A DNA stretch of 64,000 nt from Deltaproteobacteria bacterium (GTDB lineage Bacteria; Desulfobacterota_D; UBA1144; Nemesobacterales; UBA2774), in assembly GCA_040223695.1 (NCBI GenBank), contig JAVKFU010000018.1, positions 186,001 to 250,000 on the forward strand, in the 5' to 3' direction. Below, piece after piece: positions 19,598 to 28,331 of the stretch (position 1 is its first letter; every line of letters starts with the position of its first letter). Under the pieces are notes generated by a model. It had not been told where the DNA came from and did not search any database. It saw only the letters and a list, made by a program, of their open reading frames with translations. The translations under genes were made by a program, and so were the position numbers.

Positions 19598-20893
19598 ATG
19601 GCTGAAGCTGAAATGGAAGAAAATAAAGTCAAATATATCGCTGAGCGTATTAATAATGCAAACACTCTTGCCATGGAAAGAATATTATCCTCAGAGCCTG
19701 TCCTCTCCGATGTCGATACTGCGCTTAACGCGATCCCGGGCATGACTCCCCGTACGATACTTCATTCGGGGCCGCCGATTGACTGGGAAAATATGTGCGA
19801 TCCTATGAAAAGAGCGGTATGCGGAGCTTTAATATTTGAGGGCCTCGCCCGAGACACAGGTGAAGCTGAGAAGCTGATGAGATCAAATAAAATAAAGTTG
19901 TCTCCCAATCATCATCATGACTCCGTCGGCCCCATGACGGGAATCATTTCCTCTTCAATGCCGGTAATTGTCACAAAGGATTCGACCAGCGGTAAAACAG
20001 CTCACTCCACCTTCAATGAGGGTGGAGGAAGAGCTCTCTGGTTCGGCGCGGTAGACGAAGGTACGATCGACAGGCTCCGGTTCATAAGAGACGAATTCGC
20101 GCCTGCAATGAAAAAAGTACTCGCAAAAACCGGCGGCATATCAATCTGGAGCATTCTGGCTCAGGGAATACAGATGGGTGATGAATGTCATAACCGGCAT
20201 GCCGCTTCAACAAATCTGTTTTTGAAAATCATTACTGAGCCGCTTTTTTCTCTCAAGCTATCACGAGACCAGGCTTTCCAGGTCTACAGGTTTATAGCCG
20301 GAAACAGCCATTTCTTTCTGAATATAACTATGACGGCCTGCAAGCTGGCTATGGACGGCGCAAGCGATATAAAAAATTCCACAATAGTTACGGTTATGTC
20401 CAGAAACGGCACCGATTTCGGCATCAGGGTAAGCGGCCTAGGTGACAGATGGTTTACCGCCCCCGCCCCATATCTTTTAGACGCTCTTTATAATCCGGGC
20501 TACGGCGCTCAGGACGGCGCCCCCGACATTGGAGACAGCTCTATTATTGAAACTATGGGGCTCGGAGGATTTGCCATCGCGGCGGCTCCTTCCATGGCCT
20601 CGTTTGCGGGAGGAGGATTCCGGGGAGCGGTAAGCATAACTGAGGAGATGGGTCAAATTACATCCGCGAGAAACTCCAAGTTCGGCATTCCGTGTCTGGA
20701 TTTTGAAGGAACCCCTACGGGAATAGACTTAAGGAAAGTCGTCGAGACGGGGATTCTGCCCAGCATTAATAGCGCGGTTGTTCACAAGAGCTCGGGAGCG
20801 GGGCAGATAGGGGCGGGAATCGTACATGCTCCTTATGAGTGTTTTGCCAGCGCAGTTAGGGCTTTCGGAGATAATTACAATCTGGCCGCATAG
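19598..20893 (+). CDS. DUF1116 protein (AllG/YlbE-like carbamoyltransferase subunit)
   Basis: A 431-residue DUF1116 protein, homologous in pattern to E. coli YlbE/AllG (about 419 residues). Landmarks: HSGPPIDWENMCDPMKRAV, the His-rich NHHHDSVGPMTGIISSSMPV and MGDECHNRHAAST, followed by the C-terminal glycine-rich block. In E. coli, AllG works with AllF (FdrA) and AllH to transfer a carbamoyl group between oxamate and phosphate in allantoin breakdown. Here its neighbours are FdrA and carbamate kinase, with a DUF2877 (AllH-like) gene 6.4 kb downstream. A GGGGGAG Shine-Dalgarno sequence precedes the ATG. Family is sure; the physiological substrate is not. Confidence 0.9.
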   Translation: MAEAEMEENKVKYIAERINNANTLAMERILSSEPVLSDVDTALNAIPGMTPRTILHSGPPIDWENMCDPMKRAVCGALIFEGLARDTGEAEKLMRSNKIKLSPNHHHDSVGPMTGIISSSMPVIVTKDSTSGKTAHSTFNEGGGRALWFGAVDEGTIDRLRFIRDEFAPAMKKVLAKTGGISIWSILAQGIQMGDECHNRHAASTNLFLKIITEPLFSLKLSRDQAFQVYRFIAGNSHFFLNITMTACKLAMDGASDIKNSTIVTVMSRNGTDFGIRVSGLGDRWFTAPAPYLLDALYNPGYGAQDGAPDIGDSSIIETMGLGGFAIAAAPSMASFAGGGFRGAVSITEEMGQITSARNSKFGIPCLDFEGTPTGIDLRKVVETGILPSINSAVVHKSSGAGQIGAGIVHAPYECFASAVRAFGDNYNLAA

Positions 20894-20942
20894 TTAAAAA
20901 GGAGGGCTTGCGTTATTAGATTTGGAGAAGTGGCGGAAACTG

Positions 20943-22502
20943 ATGGTAACGGTAAACACGGTTAAAAAAAATCATTATCAGGATTCAATGAAACTCATGG
21001 AGATCAGCCGGAAATTATCTGCTCTTCCTGGGGTAAAAAACGCCTCCGCAATTATGGCGACCGAGGCTAATCTGGCGATGCTGAGAGAAGTCGGATTGCT
21101 CGAGAAGACCCCTGATTCGGCAACCGCCAATGATCTGGTTGTCGCGGTCCAGGCCCAATCTCTGGATATAGGCAACGACGCTATCAAACAACTCGATTCC
21201 CTTCTTGCGCCTGAAGAATTCAGTCCGGTATCACATACACAGCACAAGAACCTGGCCTCGGCTTACGGCGCTATGCCGGGTGCTAACGTTGCAGTCGTTT
21301 CCGTGCCGGGAAAATTTGCGAAGCTCGAAGTCGCAAAAGCTATCAACACGGGACTCCATACATTTTTATTCAGCGACAACATGACTATTGAGGAAGAAAT
21401 AGAGCTAAAGGAAAGGGCGAGGGGAAAGGGATTATTGGTAATGGGCCCGGGATGCGGCACATCCGTAATAAACGGGGTGGGACTCGGATTCTCAAACTTG
21501 TTAAACCGCGGTCCGATTGGCGTAGTCGCGGCTTCCGGAACCGGCCTCCAGGAGGTCACCTGCCTGATCGATAATCTGGGATCGGGAATAACGCATGCAA
21601 TCGGGGTCGGAGGCAGGGATTTATCAGAAGAAGTAGGCGGCATTATGACATTGGAAGCGCTTGGACTGCTTGAAAACGACGCTTCCACAGAAGTTCTTGT
21701 CCTTGTATCGAAACCTCCTTCAACGAATGTGGCCGAGAAGATTTTGAACTCGGTCGGGCGCTCAAGCAAACCGGCGGTCATTTGCTTCCTGGGCAGTGAT
21801 TTAAAGGAAGAAAACGGGAAACTGCTCTTTGCTTCCACTCTCGAGGATGCGGCTCTCGGCGCATTGAGGTTAGCCCGGGGCAACGGTAAAAGCCTGAATG
21901 GACTCCGGAGCGGCGACTGGAGGAAGCAAGCGGGGAAATATGTGAAATCTCTTGACCCGAAACAGCGGTACCTCCGCGGACTATTCTCGGGAGGCACTCT
22001 CTGCTATGAGGCTCAGCAGGTTCTTGAGCCGATTCTGGGGAATATCTATTCAAACGCCCCGCTGAACAAAGATTACAGGCTTAAGGATTCTAACCGGAGT
22101 GAGCGTCATACCTGCGTGGACCTGGGAGAAGAAGAGTTCACCGTGGGACGTCCCCATCCGATGATAGACGCAACTTTAAGGAGCAGGAGACTGATAGACG
22201 AGGCGGCCAAATCCAATGTGGCTGTGATACTGTTCGACATAGTGTTGGGATATTTAGCCAGCCCCGACCCGGCTGGCGACCTTCTGCCCGCGTTAAAACA
22301 GGCAAAAGAAGCAGCAAAGAAAAAAGGCCACAATCTTGCATTTGTATCTCATGTTTGCGGCACGGAGAAAGACCCGCAAGGTCTTAAAGAACAGGAAGAA
22401 AAATTGAGAGCGGAGGGAGTCCTGGTACTTCCGACAAACGCCCTTGCGTCCAGAGTCGCGGGATGGATTGCAACGAGGGGCAAGGCGGATATTGAAATCT
22501 AA
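20943..22502 (+). CDS. fdrA: FdrA family protein (AllF-like, acyl-CoA synthetase fold)
   Basis: A 519-residue FdrA protein. The N-terminal ~100 residues form a small domain (VKKNHYQDSMKLMEISRKL; IMATEANLAMLREVG). The middle is a succinyl-CoA-synthetase-like CoA-binding/ligase fold (VMGPGCGTSVINGVGLGF, AASGTGLQEVTCLID, GVGGRDLSEEVGG). The C-terminal part contains LFDIVLGYLASPDPAGDL. In E. coli FdrA/AllF is part of the oxamate carbamoyltransferase set. The frame opens at a TTG at 20922, but the ATG at 20943 fits the family start better. It ends without the VDW..P tail I remember from several FdrA proteins; a separate small protein at 29959 carries such a segment. It is immediately followed by the carbamate kinase gene (TAATG junction). 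Confidence 0.9.
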   Translation: MVTVNTVKKNHYQDSMKLMEISRKLSALPGVKNASAIMATEANLAMLREVGLLEKTPDSATANDLVVAVQAQSLDIGNDAIKQLDSLLAPEEFSPVSHTQHKNLASAYGAMPGANVAVVSVPGKFAKLEVAKAINTGLHTFLFSDNMTIEEEIELKERARGKGLLVMGPGCGTSVINGVGLGFSNLLNRGPIGVVAASGTGLQEVTCLIDNLGSGITHAIGVGGRDLSEEVGGIMTLEALGLLENDASTEVLVLVSKPPSTNVAEKILNSVGRSSKPAVICFLGSDLKEENGKLLFASTLEDAALGALRLARGNGKSLNGLRSGDWRKQAGKYVKSLDPKQRYLRGLFSGGTLCYEAQQVLEPILGNIYSNAPLNKDYRLKDSNRSERHTCVDLGEEEFTVGRPHPMIDATLRSRRLIDEAAKSNVAVILFDIVLGYLASPDPAGDLLPALKQAKEAAKKKGHNLAFVSHVCGTEKDPQGLKEQEEKLRAEGVLVLPTNALASRVAGWIATRGKADIEI

Positions 22503-22516
22503 TGGAGAGAAAAAAT

Positions 22517-23455
22517 ATGAAAGCTGCGGTGGTAGCATTCGGAGGCAATGCTCTTATGGGACATACGGGCAAGAGCACATATGCCGAGCAGATGATTAAA
22601 ACATATGAGATGTGCAGGAAGCTGCTTGTACTTTTCGATATGGGATACAAGATTCTAATTACACACGGGAACGGCCCTCAGGTGGGGAATTTTCTAATGC
22701 AGCAGGAATGTCTGTCCGCCTCCGTTCCGCCTATGCCGCTCGACGTATGTAATGCTATGACTCAGGGTCAGATTGGATACATGATAGAGCAGAGTCTTAA
22801 AAACATATTCATTCAAAAGAAAATCAATAAATCTGTCGTCGCGTATGTTACGCAGGTCGTGGTTTCCGAGAACGATCCGGCATTTAAAAACCCGACGAAA
22901 TTTATCGGTCCCTTTTTCAGCGAAGGGGAAATGAAACAGCTTCAAAAAAGAGAAGGCTGGGTCATGAAAAAAGATTCGGGAAGGGGATACAGGCGTATAG
23001 TCCCGTCGCCCAAGCCTATCGACATAGTTGAAAAAAATGAAATAACGAAGATGGCGAGTGAAGACTATGTTGTCATTGCCTGCGGGGGCGGGGGAATCCC
23101 CGTAATACAGGATAAAAGAGGAAAACTTAAGGGAGTAGCCGCGGTTATTGATAAGGATTTCGCCGCTGAGAAGCTTGCAAGCCTTATAAGCGCCGAGATT
23201 CTTCTGCTAATAACACCCGTAGACAAAGTAGCAATTTTTTACGGGACGCCCAAAGAGAAAAGCCTGTCGAAAATAACGCTTGAAGAGGCCGAGCGCTACT
23301 TTGCAGAAGGACATTTCCCCCCCGGCAGCATGGGACCCAAGATAGAGGCGGCAATAAAATTTCTGCGCTCAGGCGGAAAGAAAACGATAATAACTTCGCT
23401 TCAAAGTATCGAAGAGGCGATAAGAGGAGAAGGCGGTACGGAGATAGTTCATTGA
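22517..23455 (+). CDS. arcC: Carbamate kinase
   Basis: A 312-residue amino-acid-kinase-fold enzyme that converts carbamoyl phosphate + ADP to ATP + carbamate (then CO2 and NH3). Signatures: VVAFGGNALMG at the N-terminus, THGNGPQVGNFLMQ, ACGGGGIPVIQD and AVIDKDFAAEKLA, with PGSMGPKIEAAI near the end. The GGAGAG before the ATG at 22517 makes that the preferred start over the ATG at 22502 overlapping the fdrA stop. The position directly after FdrA and DUF1116 repeats the E. coli allFG/allK arrangement and argues for catabolic, ATP-yielding use of a carbamoyl group. Confidence 0.94.
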   Translation: MKAAVVAFGGNALMGHTGKSTYAEQMIKTYEMCRKLLVLFDMGYKILITHGNGPQVGNFLMQQECLSASVPPMPLDVCNAMTQGQIGYMIEQSLKNIFIQKKINKSVVAYVTQVVVSENDPAFKNPTKFIGPFFSEGEMKQLQKREGWVMKKDSGRGYRRIVPSPKPIDIVEKNEITKMASEDYVVIACGGGGIPVIQDKRGKLKGVAAVIDKDFAAEKLASLISAEILLLITPVDKVAIFYGTPKEKSLSKITLEEAERYFAEGHFPPGSMGPKIEAAIKFLRSGGKKTIITSLQSIEEAIRGEGGTEIVH

Positions 23456-23754
23456 ATCGCTATACAACGGCTCTGAGATCAGTACCGCGTGTGATAGTCT
23501 TTGGGAATAAGCGTGCGGAAGTAAATGTAAGATTGAATTTATTCGTTGATTATAATATGATGGGGGATAGATGGGGTCAACAGGACGCGGTATTACAGGA
23601 TTGACATAAAGACACGTTCTTTTCTCGATTCAAAGCGGGGAATACGAACCTAACAGTAAGAGAATCGAACGAAAATTACCAACGAATATAGGAACATACG
23701 GTGAGCAGTTTGCCGGACTATTAAAATTAAATAAACTAACGGAGGTAAATAATT
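23456..23754. other. 299-bp spacer inside the cluster, possible internal promoter region
   Basis: No gene is seen here. It contains an isolated TATAAT (23551-23556), an isolated TTGACA (23601-23606) without a matching -10, and a 7-bp inverted repeat TCGATTC (23625-23631) / GAATCGA (23662-23668). The Sll0783-type gene that follows has a consensus-like ribosome binding site (GGAGGTAA). This is the largest gap between genes of the plus-strand cluster, so a second transcription start here is plausible but unproven. Confidence 0.4.
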
Positions 23755-24246
23755 ATGTCAGTAGATAGAGTAAAAGCGGATAGACCGGAAGCGGGGAAGG
23801 CCTTGGTTAATTATGAGGAGAAGCTCTTCCCGGATCACCAGGCCAAGGAAGGAGAAAAAGCTCTTTTCCTCATACACTCGGTTCCATACGAGGGTTCTGT
23901 TGCGGGCATCAATATGCTCACGGCTATAAGGGCCAAGAGAAAGGGTTACGGAGTCACCGTTCTTTTTTATGGTCCGGCTTCGGGCATACCGGTATACCGG
24001 GGATGGCCGAATGTGGGAGACGACGGTTACGGCGCCGGTATTCAGCTGTATCCTAATCTGGTTAACAGGTTGCTCAGCGAAGGAATTACGGTATATGCGT
24101 GCCGTTTTTCGGCGGCAGCTCTACTCGGTCAGAATGAATCGAACTTTATCGAAGGGGTAACACCGATACATCCGACCGATATACTGGATATCGTGATCGA
24201 GCACCATAGAGCAGGCGCAATGATGTTTAGCACGTGGACTGTCTGA
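23755..24246 (+). CDS. MSMEG_0572/Sll0783-family nitrogen starvation response protein
   Basis: A 163-residue protein of the family typified by Synechocystis Sll0783 and Mycobacterium MSMEG_0572, a hallmark of Nit1C-type clusters and induced by nitrogen starvation in Synechocystis. Landmarks: ALFLIHSVPYEGSVAGINML, VLFYGPASGIPVYRGWPNVG and YACRFSAAALLG, suggesting a DsrE-like alpha/beta fold with a conserved Cys. Biochemical function is unknown. It is preceded by a strong GGAGGTAA and followed by the radical SAM gene, as in known clusters, but the nitrilase gene usually found between them is missing. Confidence 0.9.
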   Translation: MSVDRVKADRPEAGKALVNYEEKLFPDHQAKEGEKALFLIHSVPYEGSVAGINMLTAIRAKRKGYGVTVLFYGPASGIPVYRGWPNVGDDGYGAGIQLYPNLVNRLLSEGITVYACRFSAAALLGQNESNFIEGVTPIHPTDILDIVIEHHRAGAMMFSTWTV

Positions 24247-24370
24247 TACTCTCGGTATCTCTTCGATAGAGTAAGAACAGTCCGACAGGATAAGACCGCA
24301 GTACCACAGTTTGTCTGATAGATGAGCTGCAGGCGGTTTGTTGTGTAAATAAAAGGCTAGGGGGCTAAAA

Positions 24371-25498
24371 ATGGACACTAGGACCCTAAAGGTAGAATTG
24401 CAAAGTCGAGGTCTGAAGATCCCCGACACAAAAAGCATAAGGAGCGGCGGAGCGGGGCCCACCGGAGGTATACATTTAAAGATACTTCCGGACAGTGAGG
24501 CAAATATTCCCGTTGTCGGAGATTTCGTTGATTCCTCCCCGTATCATCTGGACCAGATAAACAGCGAGTACTGGATATTCAAAGACGACATTGCACTTGC
24601 TCAGGTGGAGTTGATGGGCAGCGCAAAATTCCACGGGTACGAAACATCCGCGGGAATACCGATGCAGAAAATCGGCCTACTGCACTGCCCGACCACATTT
24701 GCCACAACCCTGCTTCAAACCTGTGATTTTTGGCAGGACGACAGAAGGTGCATGTTCTGCGGTATAGAGCTTACCCTAAAGGACAGAAGCACAGTGGGGT
24801 TTAAAAACGCCAAAAGCCTGGTTGAAACTATCAGGCTCGCCAAGGAGCTGGATGGGATAACGAATATAGTATTTACCTCAGGCGTCGCGCCCGATGAGGA
24901 GAAAGCATTAAACAAATATGCCGAGATATGCCGGGAGGTTAAACGAGCGACCGGTATCCCGATTCAGCTGCAGATAATTCCCCCGGACGACCTCTCCTGG
25001 CTCAGGAGATTAAAGGATTCCGGAGTCGATTCTTTAGGCGTGCATATCGAGACGTTTGACCCTGAGGTTTTTGAAAGGGTGACACCCGGTAAAGCAAGAA
25101 TCGGGCTTGATAAATATATCGAAACATGGAAAGAAGCGGTGGATGTGTTCGGCAGGTGGCAGGTAAGCACCTATGTCCTGGTAGGTCTCGGCGAAAGGCC
25201 CGAGACTGTTATAGAGGGTGCCGCTTTATGCGCCGAAATCGGAGTATATCCCTTCATCGTTCCTTTCAGGCCCGTGGCGGGGACTCCGATGGAGGATATA
25301 AAACCGCCCAGTCCTGAAATAATGGAGTACGTATACACCGAGGCGGCAAAGGTGCTTTCAAAGTATGACCAGGCTTCCAAAAGCAGCCTTGCGGGCTGCG
25401 TCAGCTGCGGCGAATGTTCGGCGCTCCCCGATTTTGAGAGGGCTGCGGATAAAAAAGTAAGGTTCAGAAAGTTTATCAAGCCTATAGAAGTAAGTTAA
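24371..25498 (+). CDS. Radical SAM protein, MSMEG_0568/Sll0785-type
   Basis: A 375-residue radical SAM enzyme of the Nit1C type. The [4Fe-4S] cysteines follow the family's unusual spacing C-x8-C-x2-C (Cys118, Cys127, Cys130; TCDFWQDDRRCMFCG) rather than C-x3-C-x2-C. A GGIHLKILPD block lies near residue 35, and the TIM-barrel segments NIVFTSGVAPDEE and DSLGVHIETFDPEVFERVTP follow. A Cys-rich motif near the C-terminus (LAGCVSCGECSAL) could bind an additional cluster or metal. The reaction is unknown; in Nit1C loci this enzyme is thought to act with the nitrilase, which is absent here. Confidence 0.9.
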   Translation: MDTRTLKVELQSRGLKIPDTKSIRSGGAGPTGGIHLKILPDSEANIPVVGDFVDSSPYHLDQINSEYWIFKDDIALAQVELMGSAKFHGYETSAGIPMQKIGLLHCPTTFATTLLQTCDFWQDDRRCMFCGIELTLKDRSTVGFKNAKSLVETIRLAKELDGITNIVFTSGVAPDEEKALNKYAEICREVKRATGIPIQLQIIPPDDLSWLRRLKDSGVDSLGVHIETFDPEVFERVTPGKARIGLDKYIETWKEAVDVFGRWQVSTYVLVGLGERPETVIEGAALCAEIGVYPFIVPFRPVAGTPMEDIKPPSPEIMEYVYTEAAKVLSKYDQASKSSLAGCVSCGECSALPDFERAADKKVRFRKFIKPIEVS

Positions 25499-25558
25499 TC
25501 AGCTTTCAGGATGTGTGAGACGACAGGAACATCAACCATAGATTAAAAGGTAAAATAA

Positions 25559-26908
25559 ATGGCCCAAGATAATTTGCGAATTGTGATTATAGGCGGAGGC
25601 GCCGGAGGGATTTCGGCCGCTTCAACGGCAAAGGCCGTGGCTCCCGATGCCTCGATCACACTTTTTACGGAATATGAGGATGTAGCCTACAGCCCCTGCG
25701 GCATCCCGTTTGTGCACGGGAGAGAAATCCCCGATTTCAAAAACCTTTTCCTTCAAACCTCAGAGCACTATGCCGAGATCGGGATTGATCTGCAGCTACA
25801 GACGAAGGTCACGGGCATCGATCTTGAAAATCGTGCGGTGAGCGTGGGTTCCGAGCCATTCGGGTGGGACCGTCTGGTAATTGCCACGGGATTTGAATAC
25901 GACGAGCCCGATATACCCGGCATCAATATGGACGGGATTCACTACGTGAAGAATATAAGGCGCGCGATGGAGTTTGATAAGGTTCTCGACCAAATAAAGA
26001 AGATAGTAGTCGTTTCCGCGACACCTATAGGGATTGAGATGGCGGGAAACCTGGCGCACAGAGGGCTCGAGACCCACCTGATCGACGAGGGGGCCTGGCT
26101 CATGTCCGAGGTCGCCGACCCGGACATTATGGAACCTGTGAGGGAATCCCTGGAAGAGATGGGAGCAAAGATTCATTTCGGAACCGGAGTGCTCGAATTC
26201 AAGGGTTCTAACGGAAAAGTTAATACCGTGGTCACGAGTTCCGGAGAGATAGACTGCGACGCGGTAGTTGTCGCCGCATCCAAGAAGCCGAACAATCACC
26301 TGTCACGCGATGCCGGAATCGAGCTCGGAGCAACGGGCGGAATAATAGTCGATGACCACATGCGCACCTCGGCGAAAGACGTGTTCGCCTCAGGCGACTG
26401 CACGGAAATCATACACGGCGTCACGGACATACCCATACAGGGACTCTCCGGGAGCCATGCATACTCCCAGGGACGAGTTGCCGGTGCGAACGCGGCAGGT
26501 GATGACCGTTCCTACGACCCTGTCTACATCCCTTGGGGAATGGTAGGGGGCAAGGTTCAGATCGGCGGAGTGTCACTCGGAGAAACATTGCACAAAGCCC
26601 TGGGAATACCTCATCTCGTAGCTTTCGCTACGGGGATTTCAAGAGCTAGATACTATCCTGGAGTAAGCAGGATAAGGGTTAAACTCATTGCCGACCCCGA
26701 GACGCATCGTATAATGGGAGCCCAGATGTCGGGCGGGGAAGGGATTAAAGAAAGGGCCGACTTCCTTGCATTCGTTATAAAGCGCGGTGTAACGCTTGAA
26801 GACCTCGCATGGATGGAGAACGTTTATTCACCTCCAATAGGGGCGCTCATGGAACCGATTGCTCTAGCGGCGCAGGCGGGGCTGGCCAAGCTGGCAAAAC
26901 GAAATTAA
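25559..26908 (+). CDS. FAD/NAD(P)-dependent oxidoreductase, CoA-disulfide reductase-like
   Basis: A 449-residue pyridine nucleotide-disulfide oxidoreductase. The FAD-binding GGGAGGISAAS lies at the N-terminus, followed by the single-Cys motif YSPCGIPFVHG (Cys47), characteristic of CoA-disulfide reductases, NADH oxidases and persulfide reductases. The second FAD motif is VFASGDCTEI, and a C-terminal dimerisation domain starts near residue 330. The glycine pattern of a second Rossmann motif (VVSATPIGIEMAGNL) is weaker than usual. It replaces the different flavoprotein (MSMEG_0569 type) normally seen in Nit1C clusters. It could reduce a CoA-, thiol- or persulfide-linked intermediate; that is inference. 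Confidence 0.88.
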   Translation: MAQDNLRIVIIGGGAGGISAASTAKAVAPDASITLFTEYEDVAYSPCGIPFVHGREIPDFKNLFLQTSEHYAEIGIDLQLQTKVTGIDLENRAVSVGSEPFGWDRLVIATGFEYDEPDIPGINMDGIHYVKNIRRAMEFDKVLDQIKKIVVVSATPIGIEMAGNLAHRGLETHLIDEGAWLMSEVADPDIMEPVRESLEEMGAKIHFGTGVLEFKGSNGKVNTVVTSSGEIDCDAVVVAASKKPNNHLSRDAGIELGATGGIIVDDHMRTSAKDVFASGDCTEIIHGVTDIPIQGLSGSHAYSQGRVAGANAAGDDRSYDPVYIPWGMVGGKVQIGGVSLGETLHKALGIPHLVAFATGISRARYYPGVSRIRVKLIADPETHRIMGAQMSGGEGIKERADFLAFVIKRGVTLEDLAWMENVYSPPIGALMEPIALAAQAGLAKLAKRN

Positions 26909-26976
26909 GACCAAGCATAATTGACATAGTTTGCGTGCTTGGATTCATAAAATTAGCAAATGCTGGAGATTATCTA

Positions 26977-27225
26977 ATGGGTTTTGGACACTGGCTTAGA
27001 GAAAACGCTGAGAAATACTTACTAGAAGCCGCCGACGATCAAATGATCTCTCAATATCCGGAGGCATGCGCCAAGCCTTATCGCAAAAAGGGGGTTATCC
27101 CCTTTTTTTGGAGAAAAATATTCGTTCCGGTGTACCTGATTATCCCCTGGGATGTCAGGAGAAAAATTATTCTCTACACCTCGTATCCCGGAGGCAAGCG
27201 TCCGCGCTGGAAGAAATATGACTGA
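26977..27225 (+). CDS. Small basic protein, unknown
   Basis: An 82-residue protein beginning MGFGHWLRENAEKYLLEA, preceded by GGAG at 26965-26968. It has a hydrophobic centre (FFWRKIFVPVYLIIPWDVRR) and a strongly basic C-terminus (PGGKRPRWKKYD). It could be a monotopic membrane-associated peptide. The longer frame opening at 26809 overlaps the flavoprotein gene and is unlikely. No family is recognised. It lies between the flavoprotein and DUF2877 genes in the same orientation. Confidence 0.5.
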   Translation: MGFGHWLRENAEKYLLEAADDQMISQYPEACAKPYRKKGVIPFFWRKIFVPVYLIIPWDVRRKIILYTSYPGGKRPRWKKYD

Positions 27226-27326
27226 ACGATATACGATTTCATTCACAAGGAAGATACTTCGTATCGAACGCCGCTATAATCTATGAGAGCTATTAGAGAA
27301 TTTTGATTTTATCACATCCTGCCCAA

Positions 27327-28331
27327 ATGAATACTGAAGAGAAAAAAAGCTCCTCTATACTAGAGGCGAAAGCAATCGGCCACAGGGCGCTAAACACACT
27401 AACAAAATCGAGGAATAAAGCAGTAGTGCAGGGCGTTTTCGATCATGCGTTCTATATCGGAGACGGCGGTGACATACTTATTAAAGTAATCGCCAACAAA
27501 GAATTTATCAGCCCGACATCCATAGTGCTCGAGAAACCCGGGGGCCTCAGTTTTAAATCAGTCAACATAAAAGAAGGTATGGAAATAATCCTGAATGAAA
27601 ACAAATTAGGCATTGAAGAAAACGGGTTTTTAATCAATCTCGAGAATGCGTCCACATGGTATCCGCCAAAACTCTCGGAACTGTACACGGACTTGAGCCT
27701 TGAAGAAATAAACTTAAATCTGAGGGTTCTGCAGGATGTAATTTATACATGTCCCTCCAGAGAAGGACTGATCCCGCTTTCGGAAAACCTGGAACTCTAC
27801 GGCCCGATGGAAATATTCCTCAAGGAGCAGGAGCCAACGGTCTCCGGGAAAGCGAGGCCGCACATAGAAAGGCTCATGTGGGGGCTGTTCTACGGTGAGC
27901 TCGAAACCATAACCGAAAACGCAGAATCGATTCTCGGACTCGGCCCCGGACTCACACCCTCATGCGATGATTTTCTGGCCGGTCTCATATTGAGCCTGAA
28001 CACGGGCGCACAGATAATCGACAAAAACGAGACAACCCCGATTAGCTTCTTCAAGAAGGCTTCTGAAGAGATCGCAAGACTGGCAAAGAACAAGACAACT
28101 ATATACAGCATCAGTTTTTTGAACGAGGCCGCTCTCGGAGAGGGCCCGGAGGCCGCCTTGGATTTGATATCCGGCATTATCACGAAAAACGCAGACCATG
28201 TAGCGAATGTAGCAAAAACTCTGATCGGGATGGGAGAGACCTCAGGTGCGGATATCTCTATCGGTATTTGTTATGGTATCAGATTTCTAATCTCGAGAAT
28301 CGAACTCAGGGAATTAAATGAAACCGCTTAA
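27327..28331 (+). CDS. DUF2877 protein (AllH/YlbF-like carbamoyltransferase subunit)
   Basis: A 334-residue DUF2877 protein. The diagnostic motif LGLGPGLTPSCDDFLAG matches the family's GxGPGLTPSGDD block, with Cys in place of the usual Gly. E. coli AllH/YlbF is the third subunit of oxamate carbamoyltransferase with AllF and AllG. Here it is separated from its presumed partners by the Sll0783-, radical SAM- and flavoprotein-type genes, so the two systems are interleaved in one gene string. The frame is open to a TTG at 27303, but the ATG at 27327 is preferred. It overlaps the glycosyltransferase start by 14 bases. Confidence 0.88.
   Translation: MNTEEKKSSSILEAKAIGHRALNTLTKSRNKAVVQGVFDHAFYIGDGGDILIKVIANKEFISPTSIVLEKPGGLSFKSVNIKEGMEIILNENKLGIEENGFLINLENASTWYPPKLSELYTDLSLEEINLNLRVLQDVIYTCPSREGLIPLSENLELYGPMEIFLKEQEPTVSGKARPHIERLMWGLFYGELETITENAESILGLGPGLTPSCDDFLAGLILSLNTGAQIIDKNETTPISFFKKASEEIARLAKNKTTIYSISFLNEAALGEGPEAALDLISGIITKNADHVANVAKTLIGMGETSGADISIGICYGIRFLISRIELRELNETA

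Noticed and set aside
23551-23606. Promoter pair TATAAT (23551) and TTGACA (23601)
   Set aside because: The elements are in the wrong order and spacing to form one promoter; each alone is weak evidence.
26809-27225. 138-residue frame overlapping the flavoprotein gene
   Set aside because: The N-terminal 56 codons lie inside the flavoprotein gene in another frame; only the part from 26977, with GGAG upstream, is kept.
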